Origin: a virus
Virus record (IMG/VR): IMGVR_UViG_3300002835_001301
Span: 1 to 21,281 of that record
DNA length: 21,281 nucleotides
Direction: 5' to 3' (one strand)
Below are positions 7,784 through 14,311 of this stretch, piece after piece. The translations under genes and the position numbers were made by a program. The notes below the pieces were generated by a model that was not told the origin of the DNA, ran no database searches, and saw nothing but the letters and a program-made list of their open reading frames with translations. The number at the start of each line of letters is the position of its first letter. Position 1 is the first letter of the stretch.

Positions 7784-8272
7784 ATGGCAGAATTACTCGA
7801 CCCTACTGAAATATTTTTTACACCGTATGAACCTAAACTTGCAAATAGGTTTATCATGTACATCGAAGGTGTTCCTGCTTATTTGATTAAAGGTGCAAGC
7901 AGACCTAACATCAATTTCAACCCTATTACACTCGACCACATCAACGTTAAACGTAAAGTTAAAGGTAAAGGTGAATGGCAGGACGTAACAATTAAACTTT
8001 ATGACCCTATTGTACCATCCGCGGCACAAGCCGTAATGGAGTGGGTTCGTCTATCACACGAGTCTGTAACAGGACGTGATGGTTACTCTGACTTCTATAA
8101 GAAAGATATAACCTTCAACGTACTTGGACCGGTTGGTGACAAAGTTGAAGAATGGACACTTAAAGGAGCATTTATCACGGCAACAACATTTGGTGATATG
8201 GATTGGTCAACAGATAACTTTGTTGAAATTTCACTTACGTTAAGTTATGACTATGCTATCCTCCAGTTCTAG
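7784..8272 (+). CDS. gp19: Tail tube protein, T4 gp19-like
   Basis: At 162 residues it is almost the same length as T4 gp19 (163). The ATG follows TTGGAG at good spacing. Recognisable features are the N-terminal PKLANRFIMYIEGVPAYLIK, the RPNINFNPITLDHINVKRKV strand pair, GKGEWQDVTIKLYDP, and the final WSTDNFVEISLTLSYDYAIL, all typical of the contractile-tail tube fold. It forms the inner tube inside the sheath. In T4 this gene directly follows the sheath gene; here the pair is split by the reversed endonuclease gene, and a second endonuclease gene follows, so the tube gene is bracketed by mobile genes. Confidence 0.96.
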   Translation: MAELLDPTEIFFTPYEPKLANRFIMYIEGVPAYLIKGASRPNINFNPITLDHINVKRKVKGKGEWQDVTIKLYDPIVPSAAQAVMEWVRLSHESVTGRDGYSDFYKKDITFNVLGPVGDKVEEWTLKGAFITATTFGDMDWSTDNFVEISLTLSYDYAILQF

Positions 8273-8327
8273 GATTTTAAGATTGGATTGAAAAATATCA
8301 TTATCATTTTGAAGTTTTAGAAAAATT

Positions 8328-8371
8328 CCCTATATTTATTAGTAGAAATACTAAAGAATATAGGGTTTTTT
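8328..8371 (+). terminator. Long hairpin plus T-run (terminator and possible translation switch) before the second endonuclease
   Basis: CCCTATATT (8328-8336) pairs with AATATAGGG (8357-8365). Inside it TTAGTA (8339-8344) pairs with TACTAA (8349-8354) around a GAAA loop. Six T follow (8366-8371). It can terminate the tail tube transcript. The right arm also contains the AGGG that is the only ribosome-site-like sequence before the ATG at 8375, so transcripts reading through would have it paired. Confidence 0.75.
8332..8339 (+). promoter_or_regulatory. ATATTTAT promoter-like motif inside the hairpin arm
   Basis: The motif ends 35 bases before the endonuclease ATG and lies wholly in the left arm of the hairpin. 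A transcript starting just downstream would lack this arm and could not fold the hairpin. Confidence 0.6.
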
Positions 8372-8374
8372 ATT

Positions 8375-9265
8375 ATGCAAACATTTAAATGTCACATTTG
8401 TAAATCTGAATACGATTCATATTTAGGCTTATCACGTCACTCACGTATAACACATCAAATTGATAAAGATAAACTTCGTATTATTATCTATAACAGTGGC
8501 GAACAGCCACTATGTAAATGTGGGTGTGGTGAACAAGTTTCGTGGAACTATAAAGAAGAAAAATTCAATGATTTCAGGCAGGGTCATTATGTTAGAACAA
8601 CAGGTGGATTTTATTCCCCAACTGGTGCAATAAAATCAGGAGAGACACGAAAACAAAAATTTAATAATGGGGAATTGATTCAATGGAATAAAGGTATTTC
8701 AATGGAAGATGCCTACGGCAAAGAACGTGCCAATCAACTGAAACGGTCTATATCCGAGAATAACGAACGTTCTAAAAAAATATCACGTAGTTTGATTGGT
8801 AAGAAAAAATCGGAAGAACACATTAGGAAAATAACAGAAGATAGACGAAAATATTGGTCAAACGAAGAGCATAAGATACAACAACGTGATAGAAGAATGC
8901 GGTATATTATAAAGAACGGCCTTCAAGTTAGATCAAAATTAGAAACGGTATTTATGGAGATTATGGATTCTCTTAGTCTAGAATACTATGATCAATTTTA
9001 TGTGTCAGAAATACCGGCGTTATATGATTTCAAAATAAAAGGAAAAAATGTTTTAATCGAAGTGGATGGCGATTTCTGGCACTGCAAACCCGGAACAAAA
9101 TTTGAAGTACCAAAATATGACGCACAAAAATCAAATATGATAACCGACCAAATCAAAAACGAATGGGCAAAAGCCAACGGCTACACCCTTCTCCGATTTT
9201 GGGAATCAGACATTCAAGATAATCGACTTCAAGTAGTAAAAACTTTGATAGAAAATTTACTCTAA
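8375..9265 (+). CDS. Homing endonuclease: C2H2 finger, NUMOD-like region, Vsr-like nuclease core
   Basis: This is a 296-residue protein. Domains in order: a C2H2 zinc finger (C6, C9, H22, H27); a cysteine cluster CKCGCG near residues 47-52; a NUMOD3-like DNA-binding segment around residues 104-155 (WNKGISMEDAYG, ISRSLIGKKKSEEHIRKI); and a C-terminal nuclease core with SKLETVFMEIM (E190), LYDFKI (D218), VLIEVDGDFWH (E229, D231, H236) and GYTLLRFWESDI. The core matches Vsr-type very-short-patch and related 'EDxHD' homing nucleases. It cuts DNA at a specific site to spread its own gene, so the target is probably in a neighbouring tail gene of phages lacking it. The tail tube and gp26-like genes beside it appear intact, so it is free-standing, not intron-borne. 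It resembles the reversed endonuclease only in the general type of nuclease core. Confidence 0.88.
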   Translation: MQTFKCHICKSEYDSYLGLSRHSRITHQIDKDKLRIIIYNSGEQPLCKCGCGEQVSWNYKEEKFNDFRQGHYVRTTGGFYSPTGAIKSGETRKQKFNNGELIQWNKGISMEDAYGKERANQLKRSISENNERSKKISRSLIGKKKSEEHIRKITEDRRKYWSNEEHKIQQRDRRMRYIIKNGLQVRSKLETVFMEIMDSLSLEYYDQFYVSEIPALYDFKIKGKNVLIEVDGDFWHCKPGTKFEVPKYDAQKSNMITDQIKNEWAKANGYTLLRFWESDIQDNRLQVVKTLIENLL

Positions 9266-9268
9266 CCC

Positions 9269-9276
9269 ATATTTAT
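9269..9276 (+). promoter_or_regulatory. ATATTTAT promoter-like motif before the gp26-like gene
   Basis: It sits in the sequence CCATATTTATTAGTAC and ends 37 bases before the ATG at 9314. The extended TTAGTA flank is shared with the copy at 8332-8339. Confidence 0.6.
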
Positions 9277-9313
9277 TAGTACAACCAAATGTTACATTAT
9301 TTAGGAAAACGTT

Positions 9314-10171
9314 ATGTCACAAATACCAACCGGGTATGAATCACCTGAAATGAGTGATGCTGACCTTAAGCAACAACTCTTATCACAATATAAACAAAAA
9401 GAAGTAAAGAAAACAAATTTCCCAACGGAGATGGTTCCGCTCCCGTCTAAGGGATTAATTTATCCAGAAGGGCATCCACTCGCGGAAGGTATCATTGAAA
9501 TGAAGTATATGACTGCAAGAGAGGAAGACATCCTAACCTCACAGAACCTTATTAAACAGGGTGTGGTATTAGATAAGTTGTTTGAGTCTCTTATTGTTAC
9601 CCCGATTGATTATAATGACCTTTTTGTTGGGGATAAAAATGCTATTATGGTGGCCGCAAGAATTTTAGGATATGGAAAAGATTATGTAGTTGAAATTGAC
9701 GATCCGTTTTCACCGGGTAATAAACAAAAGGTTACTATCGATTTAACACAAATAGAACATAAGGAGGTGGATTACTCTCTATTTGAACACCGCAAGAATG
9801 AGTTTGATTTTGAATTACCACAATCAAAGCGGGTCGTCACTTTCCGTTTAATGACACATAAAATTGAAAGAGAAATTCAAGCGGAAATGAAATCTATGAA
9901 TAAAACACGTATAAAAAGTGGAATTGATAATGAATTAACCACAAGACTAAAAAACATTATTATTGCAGTTGATGGTGAAAGTGGCCGTGCAACTATAAAT
10001 AATTTTGTGGATAATGAGTTGTTTGCCATGGATTCACGTGCTTTACGATCATATATTAAGGAAATGTCACCAGACCTTGATATGACGTTTACTTTTGTTT
10101 CAGATACTACCGGTGAAGTTAAGGAGATGGAAATCCCTATGGGTGTTTCCTTTTTTTGGCCTAACCAGTGA
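9314..10171 (+). CDS. gp26: Baseplate hub assembly protein, T4 gp26-like (T4_baseplate family)
   Basis: This 285-residue protein's ATG follows TTAGGAAA. Residues about 40-100 carry the family signature MVPLPSKGLIYPEGHPLAEG, then IEMKYMTAREEDILTSQNLI and VLDKLFESLI. The C-terminus ends in IPMGVSFFWPNQ, like the FFWP ending I recall for this family. T4 gp26 (208 residues) acts in assembly of the baseplate hub. Its place upstream of the tape measure also fits the chaperone genes of other long-tailed phages. The last codons lie over a T7 run (10151-10157), and a conserved-looking second frame continues past the stop (see the gp51-like entry). Confidence 0.85.
   Translation: MSQIPTGYESPEMSDADLKQQLLSQYKQKEVKKTNFPTEMVPLPSKGLIYPEGHPLAEGIIEMKYMTAREEDILTSQNLIKQGVVLDKLFESLIVTPIDYNDLFVGDKNAIMVAARILGYGKDYVVEIDDPFSPGNKQKVTIDLTQIEHKEVDYSLFEHRKNEFDFELPQSKRVVTFRLMTHKIEREIQAEMKSMNKTRIKSGIDNELTTRLKNIIIAVDGESGRATINNFVDNELFAMDSRALRSYIKEMSPDLDMTFTFVSDTTGEVKEMEIPMGVSFFWPNQ
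10121..10126 (+). promoter_or_regulatory. Internal AAGGAG ribosome-site-like sequence
   Basis: This is a good anti-16S match inside the gp26-like gene. It is 16 bases before the in-frame GTG (10143) of the gp51-like frame, which is longer than usual, and 24 bases before the T7 run. It could support a weak internal start or act as a pausing element; neither is shown. Confidence 0.3.
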
Positions 10172-10376
10172 TTATAAATTAGGATTACACGAAGAAATAT
10201 TTTCTTTGTGTTATTACGGCAAAGGTGGGTTTTCTTGGGATGAAGTTTATAATTTACCTATTCATCTCCGACGATTTTATATTAGTCAAGTTTCAAAAGT
10301 AATTATGGAACAAAATAAAGCACAACAAAGTGAGATGACCAAAAAACCAGCACCTCCGCCGAGATTTAGTAAATAA
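10143..10376 (+). CDS. gp51-like baseplate/tail assembly protein in the +1 frame overlapping gp26-like; probably made by frameshift
   Basis: The frame is open from TTG 10095 through GTG 10143 to TAA at 10374-10376. The part that looks conserved begins at codon 10185: LHEEIFSLCYYGKGGFSWDE, then VYNLPIHLRRFYISQV, then a Lys/Gln tail and PAPPPRF. That short helical pattern resembles gp51-like hub-assembly proteins, which follow gene 26 in T4. No ATG exists before this segment. The candidate starts are GTG 10143 (AAGGAG 16 bases away) and TTG or GTG further up with no ribosome site. A +1 or -2 shift on the T7 run at 10151-10157 would instead join it to the gp26-like protein (281 residues before the junction; 353 in all for +1). 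The start given here is only the nearest possible codon. Confidence 0.6.
   Translation: MFPFFGLTSDYKLGLHEEIFSLCYYGKGGFSWDEVYNLPIHLRRFYISQVSKVIMEQNKAQQSEMTKKPAPPPRFSK
10151..10157 (+). other. Candidate programmed frameshift site (T7) joining gp26-like and gp51-like frames
   Basis: In the gp26-like frame this reads TCC TTT TTT TGG. Phe-tRNA on TTT (10154-10156) can re-pair one base forward (10155-10157) or two bases back (10152-10154). Both continue as GGC CTA ACC in the gp51-like frame. The zero frame ends 12 bases after the run (TGA 10169-10171). I see no certain downstream stimulatory structure. Confidence 0.5.
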
Positions 10377-10381
10377 TTCAC

Positions 10382-10417
10382 AGTCTTCATATTTATGGAT
10401 ATGAAGACTATTTTTTT
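10382..10417 (+). terminator. Rho-independent terminator after the gp51-like frame
   Basis: AGTCTTCATAT (10382-10392) pairs perfectly with ATATGAAGACT (10399-10409), with a six-base loop TTATGG, followed by a seven-T run (10411-10417). It begins 5 bases after the gp51-like stop and would separate that transcript from the tape measure unit. Confidence 0.85.
10389..10396 (+). promoter_or_regulatory. ATATTTAT promoter-like motif spanning the terminator arm and loop
   Basis: The motif ends 37 bases before the ATG at 10434 and runs from the left arm into the loop of the terminator at 10382-10417. A compact 'stop the old transcript, start a new one' element is implied. Confidence 0.6.
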
Positions 10418-10433
10418 ATTGGAGAAAAATTTT

Positions 10434-10658
10434 ATGAAGAAAACATTATTAGACATTATCGTGGATTTTATAGCAAAACGAAAAGTTAATATATTAACGT
10501 CGGTTTTTACTAAGAATAAAAAAATCGTTAGTGCAATCGAAGATTTAAATAAATCATATACTGCCATGGAAAAAAACATAGAAGACTACTGTAAGAAATA
10601 TCCAGAGGCCTGTAAAAGAGCAGAAGAGAAGAGAAGAGCGGCTGGGTTAGACTTCTAA
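10434..10658 (+). CDS. Small charged protein of unknown function upstream of the tape measure
   Basis: I choose the ATG at 10434 (74 residues), which follows TTGGAGAAA. The upstream in-frame ATG at 10395 lies in the terminator loop and in the promoter motif and has no ribosome site. The protein starts MKKTLLDIIVDFIAKRK, an amphipathic and basic helix rather than a clear signal peptide, and ends in a charged helix YCKKYPEACKRAEEKRRAAG with two Cys. Its stop is 6 bases before the tape measure ATG, which has no ribosome site of its own, so coupled translation is likely. It may be a tape measure partner or chaperone; I do not recognise a family. Confidence 0.7.
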   Translation: MKKTLLDIIVDFIAKRKVNILTSVFTKNKKIVSAIEDLNKSYTAMEKNIEDYCKKYPEACKRAEEKRRAAGLDF

Positions 10659-10664
10659 AATTAA

Positions 10665-13600
10665 ATGGCAAAAAAAGTTGAAAATATAAAAACTGAAGAG
10701 AAAATACAATCGGAGATTCTTTCTACCGAACAGGAATTGCTTTCTGTAAAATCAAAGATACGTGAACTTGATGATAAAGGACTTAAAAATTCCAAAGAGT
10801 ATAATGATTTAAAAGAGCAGGAATTACAGAATCAACGAAAGATACGTGATGCCGAAAAGGATTTGGAAAAAATACGTGATAAACGTATTAACCAAGAACA
10901 AGATTTGAAAACGTTTGGTCAAGATTATATTAAATCTATGACTAAACAAAAGGCATTAATGGATAGTCAATCTAAAACAACAAAAGAAATACTCATAAAT
11001 AATAACTTTTCAAGTGTATTAAATAAAGATATTTCAAATAGAATAGAAACATCCCTTGGACTGTTAAAACAACAAGGGTCTCTATCGTCAACTTATGTCC
11101 GTAATCTCCAAGAAGCAAAAACTTTTAGCGATGGGTTAAATAACATACAAACTGAAATTGTTAGTCAGGTAGATAAAGCGGCAGCCGGTGAATATAAGAC
11201 TATTGATTTATCCCAACAAAAATTAGATTATGCCGCATTATTTGAAAAACTGCAAAAAGAACGAAATAATATGACCAGTGAAGAAGCCGAACAAACAATC
11301 GGTATGCTTAGGTCATATAAACAGGCGATAAAATCTGCAGAATCTATGAATACTGCATTGGGGGAAAGTTCGGAATCTGCTAAAAAAGTTCTTGCCGTTT
11401 TTGATAAAGTGACTGAATTGGATATGAAGGGGGCAGTAATAAAGTCATTTAAGTTAGATGAAGTACAAAGTGAAGTTAAAAAGAAACTCGGCGGTTCTAT
11501 CGTAAATGTATTCAATGAAGTTCGTGGGGAAAAAGGAATTGCTGGTGGATTTAAAGCAGCGGGTAAAGGGTTATCTGAACTTATTAAGATGGCACCGAAA
11601 CTTGGAATGGCGTTGGGAATTGGTGCAATATTTGCTCTTGCAACTTCTTTAATTCATACATTTTTAGAGGCGGATAAAGAAGTATCACAACTCGGTAAAG
11701 ACTTTGGCATAAGTAAAGATGAGGCGAAAGAATTACATCACACTGCACACGATGTTGCAGATGAATTAAGAATAACGGGTATTCATTCTGAAGAAGTTGC
11801 CAAGGGATTAAAAACTGCTAGTGAAAATCTTGGTGGTTTAGATTTAACAGGTGCATTTAATAGTGGAAATGCGGCAGTTCAACAGATGGTAAAAGATACA
11901 ACAATTCTTACTGAAAAATTTGGATTAAGTGGTGAAGAAGCCGGTAATCTTAACAACATAGCTGCCATAACCGGAAAATCAGTCGGTGAAATGTCAATGA
12001 TGGCAACTAAACTTGGAAACGGTATTTTTTCTGCAAAAGAATCTATGAAGATACTTGCCGGTATTCCAAAAAGTGTTGTATCATCTATGTCTAAGATGCC
12101 AGAGGCAATGATAAAAACGGCAATCCATGCAAAGGCTCTTGGTATGAATATGAAACAAATCGCTGACATTGGTAGAAAAAGTCTCGATATAGAACAATCC
12201 CTGCAAGATGAAATGGAGGCACGTGCTATTATAGGGAAGAATATTAATCTTGATGGTATGCGTGCCGCTGCTTTAAATGGTGATCAAGAAGGAGTGGCAA
12301 ACGAGTTATTAAAGGCCGCGGGTTCTATGCAGGACTTCAATAACATGAACGTATTACAGAAGGAAGCACTCGCCAAAGCCGCCGGTATGGAAGTAGACCA
12401 GATGGCCGAAATGCTTGGAAAACAAGAGGAGTTAAATAAAGCCGGATTATCTCAGGCTGAGTTACAAAAATTACAATCAAAAAATGCTGCAGACCTTGCA
12501 TCACTTGCCGCCGGTACAAATGATAAAAATAAAAAGGCGTATCTTGAAAAATTGGTAGCGGAAAAGAAATCGGAAGAAACACAGGCCTCGATGGCAGACC
12601 TAATGAAACGAATACAAGAATTGGCGGTTAAACTTGTAACACCGATAATGGATGTTGTGGATGCATTTATGAACGGCGAAGAAGGTGCCGCTGCTATGGA
12701 TGGTATATTAAATGTAGTTGGTGGGACTATAAAAATGTTAGTACCTGGTATGAAACTGATTGCATCTTTGATTGGGTATTTAATTAAACCACTATCTTGG
12801 ATAGCCGGTGCATTTTCGTCAACCGGAGAATCAACCGAACACCTTGCAAACGCAACGGGTAAGGTTACAGACGGTGTAGAACAAACAACTGATAAAGTTA
12901 AACCGTTACTTTCTGGATTTGGAAGTCTTCTTGGAATCGTAACCTCAATCGGTGGGTTATTCGCCGGTAAAGCTTTACTTGGAAAAGGAATGGATCTACT
13001 GAAAGATAAGGCAGCTGATTTGGGTAAAACATTGGTGTCAAAAGTTAAAGGACCACTCGGTGATGTTGCAAATAAATTAGTTGGGGGAAAAGCCGGGAGT
13101 GGTCTTACCGAAAAAGGATTGGGTGTGGCGAATAAGGCACCAATACCGGATGGTCCAGGAAAACGTGCCGGTGGATTTAATGATTTTTTTGAAAAAATGG
13201 ATCCGAAGAAAATGTTAGCCGGTGCTGCCGCACTACTGATAGTATCGGCGGCACTATATGTTGCTGCAAAGGCGATGCAACAATTTTCAACTGGTGTAAG
13301 TTGGGAAGGTGTGATGATGGGAATTGTCACGCTAGGTGCACTTGTATTGGCAGTAGTTGGTCTCGGAACACTAATGTCATCGGGAGTTGGTACGGTTGCA
13401 ATTATTGCCGGTGCCGCTGCCATGGTGATATTATCAGGGGCGATGTATGTCATGGGTAAGGCGATGCAAGAATTTGCAAAAGCCGCCGTAATAGCCATAC
13501 CGGTTTTTGAAACATTATTTAAAGGTGTAGTCGGTATTATTGCCGCAGCCGGACAGGTAATAGTAAATGTAATAAGTGCATTTACAGGTGGCATAACAAC

Positions 13601-14267
13601 TATCATTGATTCTTTCGTTAAACTTGGTAGTCTAAATCCAACTACCTTATTGGGAGTTGCACTTGGAATAACCGCAATATCAGGTGCTCTTGCAACATTT
13701 GGTGGTGGTAGTTTTATAGCAGGCCTCGGTGGTGCTCTTGGAAAATTATTTGATGAAGATCCTGTGGCAAAATTTAATAGATTTGCCACTATCGATGCAA
13801 AGGGTCTTGACTCTGTTGCAAAGGCGATACTTTCATTAGGACAGGCAATACAAACATTCTCAAATATTTCTGGTGGATTAAATTTGGATAAAATAGATGA
13901 GATGATTTCAAAGATAGAAAAATTGAAAGAAGCACAAACATCCTCTGCAATATCCGATTTAGGAACAACGGTAGTTGGTGGGTTGACGAATTTTGTTGGT
14001 AGTATATTTGGTTCAAACGAAAAACAATCCACCTCACCCGTCACATCTTCTCCTGCAAGTGTAAATGTATCGTCTGCAACTTCCGGCACTAATATGGCTA
14101 ATGTTGAGAAAAAATTAGATACCCTCATATCGTTATTTAGTCAGGCAGCGGCACAACCAACTGTTATTAAATTTGGAGAAAAAACCGTTGAGGAATTTAA
14201 ATCTGCATTAAATTTTAAAAAGGCTTATAATATTGGAATAGATAATACGTATGGTAGATCCATCTAA
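10665..14267 (+). CDS. Tail tape measure protein
   Basis: This 1200-residue protein starts with a long charged coiled coil (residues about 8-95: EILSTEQELLSVKSKIREL, DLKEQELQNQRKIRDAEKDL). A glycine-rich hydrophobic segment follows near 310-335 (LGMALGIGAIFALATSL). A long helical Met/Ala-rich middle comes next, then a cluster of hydrophobic segments between about 848 and 975 (AGAAALLIVSAALYVAAKAM, GTVAIIAGAAAMVILSGAMY, GVVGIIAAAGQVIVNVISAF). This layout is characteristic of tape measure proteins, which set tail length inside the tube and are ejected to help DNA cross the inner membrane. T4 gp29 is 590 residues. At roughly 0.15 nm per residue, 1200 residues imply a tail near 180 nm (rule-of-thumb inference). 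It sits just after the gp26/gp51-like genes, the usual chaperone position. Confidence 0.92.
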   Translation: MAKKVENIKTEEKIQSEILSTEQELLSVKSKIRELDDKGLKNSKEYNDLKEQELQNQRKIRDAEKDLEKIRDKRINQEQDLKTFGQDYIKSMTKQKALMDSQSKTTKEILINNNFSSVLNKDISNRIETSLGLLKQQGSLSSTYVRNLQEAKTFSDGLNNIQTEIVSQVDKAAAGEYKTIDLSQQKLDYAALFEKLQKERNNMTSEEAEQTIGMLRSYKQAIKSAESMNTALGESSESAKKVLAVFDKVTELDMKGAVIKSFKLDEVQSEVKKKLGGSIVNVFNEVRGEKGIAGGFKAAGKGLSELIKMAPKLGMALGIGAIFALATSLIHTFLEADKEVSQLGKDFGISKDEAKELHHTAHDVADELRITGIHSEEVAKGLKTASENLGGLDLTGAFNSGNAAVQQMVKDTTILTEKFGLSGEEAGNLNNIAAITGKSVGEMSMMATKLGNGIFSAKESMKILAGIPKSVVSSMSKMPEAMIKTAIHAKALGMNMKQIADIGRKSLDIEQSLQDEMEARAIIGKNINLDGMRAAALNGDQEGVANELLKAAGSMQDFNNMNVLQKEALAKAAGMEVDQMAEMLGKQEELNKAGLSQAELQKLQSKNAADLASLAAGTNDKNKKAYLEKLVAEKKSEETQASMADLMKRIQELAVKLVTPIMDVVDAFMNGEEGAAAMDGILNVVGGTIKMLVPGMKLIASLIGYLIKPLSWIAGAFSSTGESTEHLANATGKVTDGVEQTTDKVKPLLSGFGSLLGIVTSIGGLFAGKALLGKGMDLLKDKAADLGKTLVSKVKGPLGDVANKLVGGKAGSGLTEKGLGVANKAPIPDGPGKRAGGFNDFFEKMDPKKMLAGAAALLIVSAALYVAAKAMQQFSTGVSWEGVMMGIVTLGALVLAVVGLGTLMSSGVGTVAIIAGAAAMVILSGAMYVMGKAMQEFAKAAVIAIPVFETLFKGVVGIIAAAGQVIVNVISAFTGGITTIIDSFVKLGSLNPTTLLGVALGITAISGALATFGGGSFIAGLGGALGKLFDEDPVAKFNRFATIDAKGLDSVAKAILSLGQAIQTFSNISGGLNLDKIDEMISKIEKLKEAQTSSAISDLGTTVVGGLTNFVGSIFGSNEKQSTSPVTSSPASVNVSSATSGTNMANVEKKLDTLISLFSQAAAQPTVIKFGEKTVEEFKSALNFKKAYNIGIDNTYGRSI

Positions 14268-14282
14268 TAATCCAACTTTTTT

Positions 14283-14290
14283 ATATTTAT
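14283..14290 (+). promoter_or_regulatory. ATATTTAT promoter-like motif before the giant repeat gene
   Basis: The motif ends only 21 bases before the ATG at 14312, the shortest spacing in the set. Its last bases form a 5-bp inverted repeat TATTG-TAAA-CAATA (14288-14301) that runs up to the AGG of the weak ribosome site. Confidence 0.5.
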
Positions 14291-14311
14291 TGTAAACAAT
14301 AGGTAATTACA

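Noticed and set aside
5984-9313. Group I intron or intein splitting the sheath or tube gene
   Set aside because: Sheath, tube and gp26-like frames each have complete N- and C-terminal family features, and the endonuclease genes lie between genes, not inside them.
10395-10433. Upstream ATG for the small gene before the tape measure
   Set aside because: The ATG falls in the terminator loop and promoter motif and lacks a ribosome site; ATG 10434 has TTGGAG.
12452-14128. 558-residue open frame on the minus strand
   Set aside because: It lies wholly opposite the tape measure gene. Its product is a low-complexity Pro/Ala/Ser/Ile mix expected from antisense reading of Gly/Ala-rich codons, and it has no ribosome site or promoter motif.
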